The notes under the pieces are model-generated. The model was not told the origin of the DNA and searched no databases. It saw nothing but the letters and a program-made list of their open reading frames with translations. Below, piece by piece: positions 18,390-27,497 of a DNA stretch of 64,000 bases; position 1 is the stretch's first letter; each line of letters begins with the position of its first letter. The stretch spans positions 1-64,000 of the forward strand of contig NZ_BFBP01000006.1 of assembly GCF_003112695.1 (NCBI RefSeq). The letters run 5' to 3'. The position numbers were made by a program, and so were the translations under genes. Source of the stretch: Azospira sp. I13. Lineage in GTDB: Bacteria; Pseudomonadota; Gammaproteobacteria; Burkholderiales; Rhodocyclaceae.

Positions 18390-19997
18390 ATGGAATTTTC
18401 CAACAAGACCTTCCTCGTCATCGACGACTTTCAGGGCATGCGCACCGTGCTGCGGGATATCCTGCGCTCCATGGGCGTCAATCCCAAACTCATCGCTACT
18501 GCCGCCAACGGCAACGAGGCCATCACCCTGCTGGCCCAGACCCGCTTCGACGGTGTGCTCTGCGACTTCAACCTGGGCCACGGCAAGAACGGCCAGCAGA
18601 TCCTGGAAGAGGCCAAGTACCGCAACCTGGTGGGCCCCAGCTGCGCCTGGGTAATGATCACGGCGGAAAAGACGGCCGATGTGGTCATGGGCGCCGCCGA
18701 GTATCAGCCGGATGCCTACCTCCTCAAACCCATTACCGAATCCACCCTGCGCCTGCGCCTGGAAAAGATCTGGGCCAAGAAGTCCGCCTTCATCGACATC
18801 GACCAGGCGGTGATGTCCCACGATCTGCTGCAGGCCATTCGCCTCTGCGATGAACGGCTGGCGGTGGACAAGGCCAATGCGGGAGAGCTGCTGCGCCTCA
18901 AGTGCCATCTGCTGCTGGTCAGCGGCGAGCATGAACAGGCCCGTGCCCTCTGCCAGGCCCTGCTGGCGAAGCGCGACATCCCCTGGGCACAGCTGGCCCT
19001 GGCCCGGGTGCACATTGCCGCTGGCGAACTGGAGGAAGCCCGGCAAATGCTGGAAAACCTGGTAGCCGACAACCGCAGCTACCTGGAGGCCCATGACTGG
19101 CTGGCCAATGTGCATAACGCCCAGGGGGATTTGCACAAGGCGGAAGAGGTGCTGGAAATGGCGGCCCGGCTATCGCCCCATTCGGTCATCCGGCAAAAAA
19201 ACCTGGGCGAGGTGTCCTTGCAGCTGGGCAAGGTGGATAAGGCGGAGCGCGCCTTCCGCAAGAGCGTGGCCCTGGGCGAGCACTCCATTCTGAAGACGCC
19301 GGACGCCTACCTAGGCCTGGCCCGGGCCTGCAGTGCCCAGGACAATCCCAAGGAAGCCCTGCAGGTGCTGGGCAGCCTGAGCAAGCAGTTTGAAGGTGAC
19401 GACGTCAAGGTCAAGGCCATGGCCACCGAAGGCATGGTGCACCACCGGGCCGGCGATACGGAAGCCGCCCGGCGCATCGCCATCCAGCTGGGGGACACCC
19501 TGGGCCAGCACAACGGGCCCCAGGTGGAAAGCGCCGCCATCGTCGAGATGGCCGAACTGATGATGGTGACCGGGGAAAAGGAACGGGCCGCCGCCCTGCT
19601 GCAGAGCGAGGTGCGCAACAACCCGGATGACCGCATCCTGCTGGAGCGTATCCAAACCGTCTTCGACACCGGCGCCATGAGCGAGGAGGGCAGCGCCCTG
19701 GTGGAGGCCTCCCGCAAGGAGGCGGTGCAACTGATGAACCAGGGCGTCCTGCTGGCCCGGGACGAGCAGTACGAAGAAGCCCTGGCCGCCATGCGCGACG
19801 CCTGCGAACGTCTCCCCGGCAATGTGCGGGTACTCTTCAACTTTGCCCACCTCGGCATGGTGGTGATGCGCAAGACCGGCGTCGAACCCGGGCTGGTGGA
19901 AGAAATCCGCCAGCATCTGCAAACGGCCCATCGCATCGCCCCGGTGGAAAAGCGCTACGCCCAACTGATGAGCCAGCTGAAGGCCCTGGCCGGTTAA
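18390..19997 (+). CDS. Response regulator receiver fused to TPR repeats
   Basis: A 535-residue protein: receiver domain at 1-125 (acidic pocket IDD, phospho-acceptor D59 in CDFNLG, conserved K113 in LLKPIT), then about 400 residues of TPR-like helical repeats, and no DNA-binding or enzymatic output. Such receivers act by protein-protein contact. It is co-transcribed with the upstream kinase (10 nt) and ends at a strong terminator. The pair probably forms one signalling module; its output is unknown. Confidence 0.88.
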   Translation: MEFSNKTFLVIDDFQGMRTVLRDILRSMGVNPKLIATAANGNEAITLLAQTRFDGVLCDFNLGHGKNGQQILEEAKYRNLVGPSCAWVMITAEKTADVVMGAAEYQPDAYLLKPITESTLRLRLEKIWAKKSAFIDIDQAVMSHDLLQAIRLCDERLAVDKANAGELLRLKCHLLLVSGEHEQARALCQALLAKRDIPWAQLALARVHIAAGELEEARQMLENLVADNRSYLEAHDWLANVHNAQGDLHKAEEVLEMAARLSPHSVIRQKNLGEVSLQLGKVDKAERAFRKSVALGEHSILKTPDAYLGLARACSAQDNPKEALQVLGSLSKQFEGDDVKVKAMATEGMVHHRAGDTEAARRIAIQLGDTLGQHNGPQVESAAIVEMAELMMVTGEKERAAALLQSEVRNNPDDRILLERIQTVFDTGAMSEEGSALVEASRKEAVQLMNQGVLLARDEQYEEALAAMRDACERLPGNVRVLFNFAHLGMVVMRKTGVEPGLVEEIRQHLQTAHRIAPVEKRYAQLMSQLKALAG

Positions 19998-20023
19998 GCG
20001 GGCACCAGGCTAACGCTGCAATG

Positions 20024-20050
20024 AAAAGGGGCGCCGCGGCGCCCCTTTTT
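20024..20050. terminator. Bidirectional terminator between the receiver-TPR gene and ffh
   Basis: A GC-rich palindrome (GGGGCGCCGCGGCGCCCC) is flanked by AAAA on the left and TTTTT on the right. It can stop both the rightward signalling operon and the leftward ffh transcript. Confidence 0.9.
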
Positions 20051-20075
20051 ACTGACTCAACAGTGAGCAGTGTGC

Positions 20076-21431
20076 TCAGCGCATACCGGGCATCATGCCC
20101 TTCATGCCGCGCATGAGCTTGGAGAGCCCGCCCTTGGCGAAGGACTTCATCATTTTCTGGGTCTGCTCGAACTGGTTGAGCAGGCGGTTCACTTCCTGCA
20201 CCTGGACACCGGCACCAGCCGCAATGCGACGCTTGCGGCTGGCCTTGATCAGTTCGGGCTTGGCCCGCTCGGCAGGGGTCATGGAATTGATGATGCCTTC
20301 AATGCGATTGACGGCCTTTTCCTCGGCACCGCCCTGCAGTTGGCCAGCGGCCTGGGCGAACTGGGCCGGGAGCTTGTCCATGAGGGCTGACATGCCGCCC
20401 ATCTTGCGCATCTGGCCGATCTGGTCCTTGAAGTCATTGAGGTCAAAGCCCTTGCCGGACTTGAGCTTCTTGGCCATAGCCAGGGCTTTTTCCTCATCCA
20501 CGCCCTTACGAGCTTCTTCCACCAGGGAAAGGATGTCGCCCATGCCTAGCACCCGCGAGGCCATCCGCTCGGGGTGGAAGGGTTCGATGCCGGTCAGTTT
20601 CTCGCCCACACCGACATACTTGATGGGCTTCCCGGTGACGTGGCGCACCGAGAGGGCAGCACCGCCCCGGGCATCGCCGTCCAGCTTGGTCAGCACCACG
20701 CCGGTGAGGGGCAGGGCCTCGCTGAAGGCCTTGGCGGTATTCACCGCATCCTGGCCGAGCATGGCATCCACCACGAAGAGGGTTTCCACCGGCTTGATGG
20801 CGGCGTGCAACTGCTTGATTTCAGCCATCATCGCTTCGTCGATGGCCAGACGGCCGGCCGTATCCACCAGCAGCACATCGTGGTAATGCTTACGCGCCCA
20901 ATCCACGGCCGCCAGGGCGATGGCTTCGGGCTTGTCGGTACTGAGGGAGGGGAAGAAGTCCACGCCGGCCTGGGCCGCCACGGTCTTCAACTGCTCAATG
21001 GCGGCCGGACGATAGACGTCGCAGGACACCACCAGCACCTTCTTTTTCTGGGTTTCCTTCAGTTGCTTGGCCAGCTTGCCCACCGTGGTGGTCTTGCCGG
21101 CGCCCTGCAGGCCTGCCATGAGGATGATGGCCGGTGGCTGGGTCGCCAGGTTGAGGGCGGCATTGGCGCCCCCCATCAGCTGGGTCATTTCCCGATGGAC
21201 AACACCGATGAGGGCCTGGCCCGGGGTCAGGGAACCGATGACCTCCTCGCCCAGGGCCTTTTCCTTCACGGCGGCGATGAAATCCTTGATGACCGGCAGG
21301 GCGACGTCCGCCTCCAGCAGGGCCAGGCGGACCTCCCGCAGGGCGTCGGAGATGTTGGCCTCGGTCAGGCGGGCTTCACCCCGCAGGGTCTTCATGACAC
21401 CGGCAAGGCGTTGAGTCAGGTTATCGAGCAT
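20076..21431 (-). CDS. ffh: Signal recognition particle protein Ffh
   Basis: The SRP54 GTPase that binds signal peptides of nascent inner-membrane proteins and targets ribosomes to FtsY. The 451 residues comprise the N domain, the G domain (GLQGAGKTTTVGKLA, DTAGR, TKLDGDARGG) and the methionine-rich M domain (about 330-451), ending GMKGMMPGMR. It is divergent from the YpjD-like gene (45 nt apart), a common betaproteobacterial neighbourhood. Confidence 0.98.
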   Translation of the reverse strand: MLDNLTQRLAGVMKTLRGEARLTEANISDALREVRLALLEADVALPVIKDFIAAVKEKALGEEVIGSLTPGQALIGVVHREMTQLMGGANAALNLATQPPAIILMAGLQGAGKTTTVGKLAKQLKETQKKKVLVVSCDVYRPAAIEQLKTVAAQAGVDFFPSLSTDKPEAIALAAVDWARKHYHDVLLVDTAGRLAIDEAMMAEIKQLHAAIKPVETLFVVDAMLGQDAVNTAKAFSEALPLTGVVLTKLDGDARGGAALSVRHVTGKPIKYVGVGEKLTGIEPFHPERMASRVLGMGDILSLVEEARKGVDEEKALAMAKKLKSGKGFDLNDFKDQIGQMRKMGGMSALMDKLPAQFAQAAGQLQGGAEEKAVNRIEGIINSMTPAERAKPELIKASRKRRIAAGAGVQVQEVNRLLNQFEQTQKMMKSFAKGGLSKLMRGMKGMMPGMR

Positions 21432-21476
21432 GGGCAGGAGATGAGCTTAAGAGGTGGCTTGGTGTAAACTGCACTG

Positions 21477-22316
21477 ATGTCGCCCATTTTACTGCACTTC
21501 CTGCCCCACTACCTGGCCAGCGCCCTTTATGGGTTGCTGGGATTCCATTTCTGGCGCACCCGCTGGGCGGAAACCGACAAGCCCATGGTCACGGCCCCCA
21601 TGCAACCCTGGGAGCGCTGGGGCATTTTCGGCGTACTGCTGCTTCATGGCGGCGGGCTCTACGACGGCCTCTTCGGCACCGGCGACATGCGCTTTTCCTT
21701 CAGCTTCGCCCTCTCCCTGATGCTCTGGCTGGCTGTCTTCATTTACTGGATGGAGAGTTTCAAGGCCCGCATGGAAGGCCTGCAGCCCATGGTGCTGCCC
21801 CTGGCGGCCCTCTGCGCCATCCTGCCGCCCCTGTTCCCCTCGGCCCATGTGCTGCCCCATGCCGATTCCATCGGCTTCAAGCTGCACTTCATGGCGGCCA
21901 TGCTGGCCTACAGCCTGTTCACCCTCTCGGCGCTGCACGCGGTATTCATGGGGTTTGCCGAACGCAAGCTGCACCAGCGCAGCCTGACCAAGAGCCTGAC
22001 CAGCCTACCGCCTCTGCTGACCATGGAAGCCCTGCTGTTCCGCATGATCATTGCCGGCTTCCTGCTGCTGACGGCCGCCCTGGGCTCCGGCCTGTTCTTT
22101 TCCGAAACCCTATTCGGCAAAGCCATGGTGCTGGATCACAAGACGGTCTTCGCTTTTGCTTCCTGGGGCATCTTTGCTGCCCTGCTGGCCGGCCGCCAGG
22201 CCTACGGCTGGCGCGGCCGCACTGCCCTGCGCTGGACCATGGCGGGATTCCTGGTCCTCTTGATGGCCTATGTGGGCAGCCGTTTTGTCCTGGAAGTTCT
22301 GCTGCATCGGGCGTAA
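21477..22316 (+). CDS. CcsA/YpjD-like inner-membrane protein
   Basis: A 279-residue multi-pass membrane protein (about 8 helices) of the cytochrome c assembly CcsA/YpjD group, usually found beside ffh. The family haem-handling region is recognisable around GFKLHFMAAMLAYSLFTLSALHAV and DHKTVFAFASWGIFA, with conserved histidines. YpjD has been linked to cytochrome biogenesis and to ion or membrane resistance phenotypes, but no reaction is established. It is transcribed alone. Confidence 0.85.
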   Translation: MSPILLHFLPHYLASALYGLLGFHFWRTRWAETDKPMVTAPMQPWERWGIFGVLLLHGGGLYDGLFGTGDMRFSFSFALSLMLWLAVFIYWMESFKARMEGLQPMVLPLAALCAILPPLFPSAHVLPHADSIGFKLHFMAAMLAYSLFTLSALHAVFMGFAERKLHQRSLTKSLTSLPPLLTMEALLFRMIIAGFLLLTAALGSGLFFSETLFGKAMVLDHKTVFAFASWGIFAALLAGRQAYGWRGRTALRWTMAGFLVLLMAYVGSRFVLEVLLHRA

Positions 22317-22483
22317 GCCATTGCACCCAGGCGCCCGCCATGTGAAATCGGATTCAGTTCCGCAGCCAACCGACTGATCCTAAAGACTTTACAAAACACA
22401 GGTTGGCGGGCATCATCGGCCAAATAACGACAGCATAAAGTTGGGCGCCTTTCGCCCGGCTCTCTACCTCATACATAGACGCC

Positions 22484-24199
22484 ATGGCAGCCACTCTTCA
22501 GATTCCCCTCAGCGGCCTCGCCCGGGCCCTGGTTCAGGCCGGTCGCTTGAAGGAGGCCGAGGCCGAGGCGCTGATGGCCCAGGCCAGCGAGAAGAATACT
22601 TCCTTCATCGATCAGATCATTGCGGCAAAGCGGGCCAGCGCCAAGGACATCGCCCTCTTCGCCGGGGAAACCTTCGGCTACCCGGTACTGGATCTAAGCG
22701 CCTTCGATGACGCCCACATTCCGGCGACGGCCATTGACCGCAAGCTGATTGCCGCCCATCGCATCATCCCGCTGAACAAGCGCGGCAATCGTCTGGCCGT
22801 TGCGACCTCGGACCCGACCAATCTGCGGGCCCTGGATGAAATCCGCTTCCAGACCGGCCTGGCCGTGGACCCGGTCGTGGTCGAGGAAACCAAGCTGGCA
22901 CCGCTGGTCGCCAAGTATTCCGAATCCACCGAGGACGCCCTCAAAAATCTGGCCAGCGACGACCTGGATCTGGAATTCACGGACGAAGAAAATCAGGCCA
23001 AGGCCGATGAAGGGGCAACCTCCGAGGTGGATGACGCCCCGGTCGTCAAGTTCATCCAGAAGATTCTGCTCGACGCCATCAATGACGGGGCTTCCGACAT
23101 TCACTTCGAGCCCTACGAAAAGTTTTACCGTATCCGCTACCGTATCGACGGGGTACTCCGGGAAGTGGCCACGCCCCCCCTGGCCATCAAGGAAAAGGTG
23201 GCCTCCCGCATCAAGGTAATCTCCCGCCTCGACATCTCGGAAAAGCGCGTTCCCCAGGACGGGCGGATGAAGCTGGTGCTGTCGAAGAGCCGTGCCATCG
23301 ACTTCCGGGTCAGCACCCTGCCGACCCTGCATGGCGAAAAGATCGTGATGCGGATTCTTGACCCCACCTCCGCCACACTGGGCATTGAAGCCCTGGGCTA
23401 TGAGCCGGAGCAGAAAGAAGCCATTCTGCACGCCATCCACCGCCCCTACGGCATGGTGCTGGTAACCGGCCCCACCGGCTCGGGCAAGACGGTGTCGCTC
23501 TACACCTGCCTGAACATCCTCAACGAGCCGGGGATCAACATTTCCACAGCCGAAGACCCTGCTGAAATCAATCTGGCTGGGATCAACCAGGTCAACGTGA
23601 ACGACAAGGCCGGCCTGACTTTCTCGGCCGCCCTCAAGTCCTTTCTGCGCCAGGATCCGGACATCATCATGGTGGGCGAAATCCGCGACCTGGATACTGC
23701 CGAGATCGCCATCAAGGCCGCCCAGACCGGCCACATGGTGCTCTCCACCCTGCATACCAACGATGCTCCAACTACGCTGGAGCGTTTGAAGAACATGGGC
23801 GTACCCACCTTCAACATCGCCTCCTCCGTCATTCTGATCACTGCCCAGCGCCTGGCCCGCCGCCTCTGCACCTGCAAGATCCCGCTGGAAGTCCCGGTAG
23901 ACACCCTTATCGACGCCGGTTTCAAGGAGGAAGACCTGGATGGCTGGACCCTCTATGGCCCCAACCCCCAGGGCTGTGAACGCTGCAAGGGCGGTGGATT
24001 CAAGGGGCGGGTCGGTATCTACCAGGTCATGCCTATCTCGGAAGAAATTCAGCGCATCATCATGGGGGACGGCAACTCCATCGATATCGCCGCCCAGGCC
24101 CAGCGAGAAGGTATTAAGGACCTGCGCCAATCCGGCCTGTTGAAGGTGAAGCAGGGCGTTACGTCCCTGGATGAAGTCCTGTCCACCACCAATGCCTGA
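22484..24199 (+). CDS. pilB: Type IV pilus assembly ATPase PilB
   Basis: The cytoplasmic hexameric motor that powers pilus extension. The 571 residues contain the MshEN-type N-terminal domain (about 1-150), Walker A GPTGSGKT at 329-336, Walker B around DPDIIMVGEIRD and a zinc-binding tetracysteine motif (C462, C464, C498, C501). It is the first gene of pilB-pilC-pilD (27 nt to pilC). The 167-nt upstream region has a hairpin near 22443-22459 but no clear sigma54 or sigma70 site. Confidence 0.97.
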   Translation: MAATLQIPLSGLARALVQAGRLKEAEAEALMAQASEKNTSFIDQIIAAKRASAKDIALFAGETFGYPVLDLSAFDDAHIPATAIDRKLIAAHRIIPLNKRGNRLAVATSDPTNLRALDEIRFQTGLAVDPVVVEETKLAPLVAKYSESTEDALKNLASDDLDLEFTDEENQAKADEGATSEVDDAPVVKFIQKILLDAINDGASDIHFEPYEKFYRIRYRIDGVLREVATPPLAIKEKVASRIKVISRLDISEKRVPQDGRMKLVLSKSRAIDFRVSTLPTLHGEKIVMRILDPTSATLGIEALGYEPEQKEAILHAIHRPYGMVLVTGPTGSGKTVSLYTCLNILNEPGINISTAEDPAEINLAGINQVNVNDKAGLTFSAALKSFLRQDPDIIMVGEIRDLDTAEIAIKAAQTGHMVLSTLHTNDAPTTLERLKNMGVPTFNIASSVILITAQRLARRLCTCKIPLEVPVDTLIDAGFKEEDLDGWTLYGPNPQGCERCKGGGFKGRVGIYQVMPISEEIQRIIMGDGNSIDIAAQAQREGIKDLRQSGLLKVKQGVTSLDEVLSTTNA

Positions 24200-24226
24200 C
24201 ACCATAACTAGATAGAAGAGGCGCCC

Positions 24227-25471
24227 ATGGCTACCGCCGGAAAAAATACAAAACAGGAAAAGCGCTCGGACCCGGGAGTGAAGGAATTCACCTTTACCTG
24301 GGAAGGTAAGGACAAGGGGGGCAAGATCATCCGTGGCGAACTACGAGCCACCAGCGAAACCGTTGTCCAGGCCACCCTGCGTCGCCAGGGCGTGCTCGTC
24401 TCGAAGGTCACCAAGCAACGATTCAAACGCGGCGGCAAGATCACCGACAAGGACATCACCTTGTTCACGCGCCAGCTGGCCACCATGATGAAGTCCGGCG
24501 TCCCTCTGCTGCAGGCCTTCGATATTGTCGGCAAGGGCCACTCCAATCCAGCCGTCGGCAAACTGTTGCTGGACATCAAGGCGGATGTGGAGACCGGCAG
24601 CTCCTTGAATCAGGCCTTCCGCAAATACCCCCTGTATTTCGACGCCCTGTTCTGCAACCTCATCGCCGCTGGCGAACAGGCCGGCATTCTGGATTCCCTG
24701 CTGGATCGCCTGGCGATCTACAAGGAAAAAATTCAGGCCGTCAAAGGAAAGATAAAATCAGCGCTGTTCTATCCAACGGCCGTGATTGCCGTGGCTTTCA
24801 TCATCACTGCTGTCATCATGATTTTCGTCATCCCGGCATTCCGGGATATCTTCAAGTCTTTTGGCGCAGACCTTCCCGCTCCAACACTTATCGTTATCGG
24901 CATCTCCGATTTCTTCGTTGCGTACTGGTATCTGATTTTTGGCACAGTTGGCGGAGGCCTCTACGCTTTCCTCGAATCCTGGAAGCGTTCTGAAAAAGTC
25001 CAGATCGTCATGGACAAGGTCATGTTGCGCATGCCAATTTTTGGGGAAATCATTCGAAAATCGGTCATCGCGCGCTGGACCAGAACGATGTCCACCATGT
25101 TTGCTGCAGGCGTCCCCCTAGTCGAGGCCCTCGACTCCGTTGGCGGAGCTTCCGGAAACTATGTCTATCGGATAGCCACCAAGCAGATTCAGAGTGAGGT
25201 GAGCACTGGCACCAGCCTCACCAACTCCATGCAGAACGTGGGGCTTTTCCCCAACATGGTCATTCAGATGGTAGCTATCGGCGAGGAATCTGGAGCTCTA
25301 GACTCCATGCTGTCTAAAGTTGCCGACTTTTATGAGCAAGAGGTAGACGATGCAGTGGACGCCCTCTCAAGCCTGATGGAGCCTATCATCATGGTCGTTT
25401 TGGGCACCCTGATCGGCGGCATGGTTATCGCCATGTACCTGCCTATCTTCAAGATCGGCGGGGCCGTTTAA
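24227..25471 (+). CDS. pilC: Type IV pilus inner-membrane platform protein PilC
   Basis: The inner-membrane platform protein that couples PilB to pilin insertion. The 414 residues have two T2SS-F domains (about 75-200 and 280-400) and three transmembrane helices near 175-200, 225-245 and 380-405. The N-terminal 20 residues are charged and variable. It lies between pilB and pilD with a 1-nt gap to pilD. Base composition becomes less GC-rich after about 24700, without sign of breakage. Confidence 0.97.
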   Translation: MATAGKNTKQEKRSDPGVKEFTFTWEGKDKGGKIIRGELRATSETVVQATLRRQGVLVSKVTKQRFKRGGKITDKDITLFTRQLATMMKSGVPLLQAFDIVGKGHSNPAVGKLLLDIKADVETGSSLNQAFRKYPLYFDALFCNLIAAGEQAGILDSLLDRLAIYKEKIQAVKGKIKSALFYPTAVIAVAFIITAVIMIFVIPAFRDIFKSFGADLPAPTLIVIGISDFFVAYWYLIFGTVGGGLYAFLESWKRSEKVQIVMDKVMLRMPIFGEIIRKSVIARWTRTMSTMFAAGVPLVEALDSVGGASGNYVYRIATKQIQSEVSTGTSLTNSMQNVGLFPNMVIQMVAIGEESGALDSMLSKVADFYEQEVDDAVDALSSLMEPIIMVVLGTLIGGMVIAMYLPIFKIGGAV

Positions 25472-25472
25472 C

Positions 25473-26312
25473 ATGGATTTCATCAGTTTGTTCCCGCTGT
25501 TTGCGGGTTTCATCGGCCTGACGGTCGGCAGCTTTCTCAACGTAGTGATCCACCGCCTGCCGCGCATCATGGAACGGGAATGGCAACATCAGTGCGCCGA
25601 GTTACGGGGAGAAGCACCACCAGCGAAGGAAACCTACAACCTGGCCACCCCCCGCTCCAAGTGCCCCCACTGCAGCCATCCCATTGCTGTGTGGGAGAAC
25701 ATTCCCGTCATCAGCTACCTGCTGCTGAAGGGGCGTTGTTCCAGTTGCAAGGCAGGTATCTCTCCACGCTATCCCATCGTTGAATTCACCACTGCGCTGC
25801 TCTCGGCCTGGACGGCCTGGCATTTCGGCCCCACCCTCGCCACCCTCGGGGCGCTGGTGTTCCTGTGGAGCCTTGTCGCCCTGACCGGCATCGACTTCGA
25901 CACCCAACTGCTACCGGACTCCATCACGCTGCCCCTGATCTGGCTGGGACTGATCTTCAATCTTTTCGGCACCTATACCGATCTTGGCTCTGCCGTCATC
26001 GGCGCCGTCGCCGGCTACCTCTCCTTATGGACGGTCTATTGGCTCTTCAAGATGGCAACCGGCAAGGAAGGTATGGGCTATGGCGATTTCAAGCTATTGG
26101 CGGCTATTGGCGCATGGCTCGGCTGGCAGATTCTGCCCATGACCATCCTGCTGTCATCCCTCGTAGGCGCTGTCGTCGGCATCGCCTTGATCCTGCTGGC
26201 ACGCCGGGGCCGCAATGTCCCCATCCCCTTCGGCCCCTACCTGGCCGCTGCTGGATTGCTGGCCATGTTCTGGGGCCAGGACCTGACCCAAGCCTACCTC
26301 CGCCTCCTTTAA
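25473..26312 (+). CDS. pilD: Prepilin peptidase / N-methyltransferase PilD
   Basis: Cleaves the leader peptide of type IV prepilins and pseudopilins and methylates the new N-terminus. The 279 residues show the cytoplasmic zinc-binding double CxxC (KCPHC and GRCSSC, about 67-95). The two catalytic aspartates lie in GIDFDTQLLPD (about 138-148) and GYGDFK (about 197-202). Pilin genes themselves are not in the window. It is followed directly by a strong terminator and then the low-GC accessory stretch, not by the coaE/zapD genes common in related genomes. Confidence 0.96.
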   Translation: MDFISLFPLFAGFIGLTVGSFLNVVIHRLPRIMEREWQHQCAELRGEAPPAKETYNLATPRSKCPHCSHPIAVWENIPVISYLLLKGRCSSCKAGISPRYPIVEFTTALLSAWTAWHFGPTLATLGALVFLWSLVALTGIDFDTQLLPDSITLPLIWLGLIFNLFGTYTDLGSAVIGAVAGYLSLWTVYWLFKMATGKEGMGYGDFKLLAAIGAWLGWQILPMTILLSSLVGAVVGIALILLARRGRNVPIPFGPYLAAAGLLAMFWGQDLTQAYLRLL

Positions 26313-26335
26313 TCCCCGGCGGAGAAAGCGGAAAA

Positions 26336-26366
26336 AAAGGCCAATCCCGAAGGATTGGCCTTTTTC
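26336..26366. terminator. Bidirectional terminator after pilD
   Basis: A stem AAGGCCAATCC / GGATTGGCCTT with a CGA loop lies at 26338-26362 and is flanked by an A run on the left and a T run on the right. It ends pilBCD. Its sequence resembles two other hairpins to the right, at 27433-27467 and 27596-27630. Confidence 0.9.
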
Positions 26367-26370
26367 TTTG

Positions 26371-26697
26371 TTCTGGTGGTGGTGAGCAGAAACAGCGGGG
26401 TGTCAATGTGTTGCATAAAAATCCACTGGTTATCTGCTGGGCCTCACGTTCTGAGCCACATCCACTACAGTGACTTGTAGCTACAGTCTAGCGACCCATT
26501 AAATTCAGGGAAAGAGGGCACGTCCGCCAAAGCGACAATGAGAAGAAGTGGGCGAAGTTCTTAGCCCACGAAGCGTAGAGTCTCGTGGCGGCCAAGCACA
26601 TGGCAAGAAGTAGGGATGCTGTCATGCTTTGTGGCCTACTCCTCCAACGCTAGACTACCGCTCCCCTGTTATCAATCAGTAATACAACAAACGCCAA
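26371..26697. other. Low-GC non-coding stretch with a partial tRNA-end-like sequence
   Basis: About 330 bases without a credible gene. The left edge (26373-26391) resembles, on the minus strand, the 3' end of the tRNA-Met at 27642-27718 (CTGC, then a run of CACCACCA). It sits behind the pilD terminator much as the tRNA sits behind its own. The middle holds a potential RNA fold (separate entry). Sample GC is near 50 percent, against above 65 percent in neighbouring genes. Confidence 0.4.
26524..26591. other. Possible structured nucleic-acid element (nested stem)
   Basis: The outer arms CCGCCA (26524-26529) and TGGCGG (26586-26591) enclose an inner perfect hairpin, GTGGGC (26548-26553) with GCCCAC (26564-26569). 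A short GAGA/TCTC pairing is possible in between. No T tract follows, so it is not a terminator. It could be a leader of the gene at 26698 or a relic; conservation is untested. Confidence 0.3.
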
Positions 26698-27249
26698 ATG
26701 CTCGATATTTTCCTGAATGTGCTTTATCTGGGGGCCCTTACTGCCACTGAAGTAAATCTGATGGCAACCCAAGAGGTAGCTCCGCAAGAATTGCACGCGG
26801 TGGTGCCGGTGGAGTTCCGTGCGGTGTCTTACATCTGGAGTGATGTCTATCCTTGCCGATTCTCGGGGGTGACTGTTCCGGTGGAGCGCGACTGGGAAGA
26901 GGTGGTTGATAATGGTTTCGTCAAGACGACGCTCCCTCCTGAACCGGGGAAGATTTACACCTACGCCATCATTATCAATAAGAAAACTTGCCCTGGTAAG
27001 GAAGCTGAAGCCATGTTCAGTACCGGGAACTGGAATGGGGCTTTCACGAACCTGGGGGTTCCACTAGGGGCTAAGTTCATGGCACGCAGTTTGAGCATGG
27101 ACGTTGAGCGCCAACCGAGGTGGCTTTCGCAGGCTATTAAGGTGATTGAGGAGGCCTCCACAAACAATGCAGCAGCCCTAAACTTCGTCACTTTTTCAAA
27201 CCAACTCGCTGTGCGTAATAAGGAAATGTCCGCACAGGTGAGGGAATAG
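26698..27249 (+). CDS. Uncharacterised protein, paralogue of the protein at 51246-51884
   Basis: Function unknown; no named family is recognised. The 183-residue protein has a short hydrophobic N-terminus (about 1-17) and a mixed alpha/beta body. It is clearly homologous to the minus-strand protein at 51246-51884. They share the CR(F/Y)SG motif, PP-PGKI, Y-A-x-I-I-N-x-K-x-C and EAMF (18 of 28 aligned residues identical there), plus an RP-W-x-x-Q segment and two conserved cysteines (about C53 and C98). There is no clear ribosome site before the ATG. It stands alone in low-GC DNA between pilD and tRNA-Met. Confidence 0.65.
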   Translation: MLDIFLNVLYLGALTATEVNLMATQEVAPQELHAVVPVEFRAVSYIWSDVYPCRFSGVTVPVERDWEEVVDNGFVKTTLPPEPGKIYTYAIIINKKTCPGKEAEAMFSTGNWNGAFTNLGVPLGAKFMARSLSMDVERQPRWLSQAIKVIEEASTNNAAALNFVTFSNQLAVRNKEMSAQVRE

Positions 27250-27334
27250 CCTGTTCAGTAAGGACTGTTAAGGCACTACCGTTCTCGTTCTTTGTAAGAT
27301 TGACTGATGCCAGAGGTTAGGGGGCTACGGCCGG

Positions 27335-27382
27335 TTGAATCGCCCCGGAGCCAGTAGACACCTTTGAGCCTTAAACTAAGGA
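27335..27382 (+). repeat. Possible remnant of an IS3-type terminal sequence
   Basis: The segment TTGAATCGCCCCGG, then TAGACACC and, 11 nt later, AAACTAAGGA resembles the layout of some IS3-family left ends, where a CGCCCCGG block is followed by a GACAC and then the transposase leader. No transposase frame follows and no second end was found. It is at best a fragment, identified from memory of the pattern only. Confidence 0.25.
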
Positions 27383-27432
27383 CAATCTGGATGCGAATTG
27401 ATCTAGCTCTGACCAGATATCGACCAAGCAAC

Positions 27433-27467
27433 AAGAAAGCCAACCGGTCTCGGCTGGCTTTCTCTTT
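27433..27467. terminator. Terminator-like hairpin, degenerate
   Basis: The arms AGAAAGCCAACCG and CGGCTGGCTTTCT pair with a single mismatch around a 4-base GTCT loop, and a T-rich tract follows on the plus side. It resembles the stems at 26338 and 27599 and precedes a tRNA-end-like fragment in the same arrangement. Confidence 0.5.
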
Positions 27468-27497
27468 TGCAGATCAACGCCCTGCTGGAATTCGATG

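Noticed and set aside
22317-22483. Riboswitch or sigma54 promoter upstream of pilB
   Set aside because: A small hairpin is visible, but no GG-N10-GC element or conserved riboswitch core could be identified.
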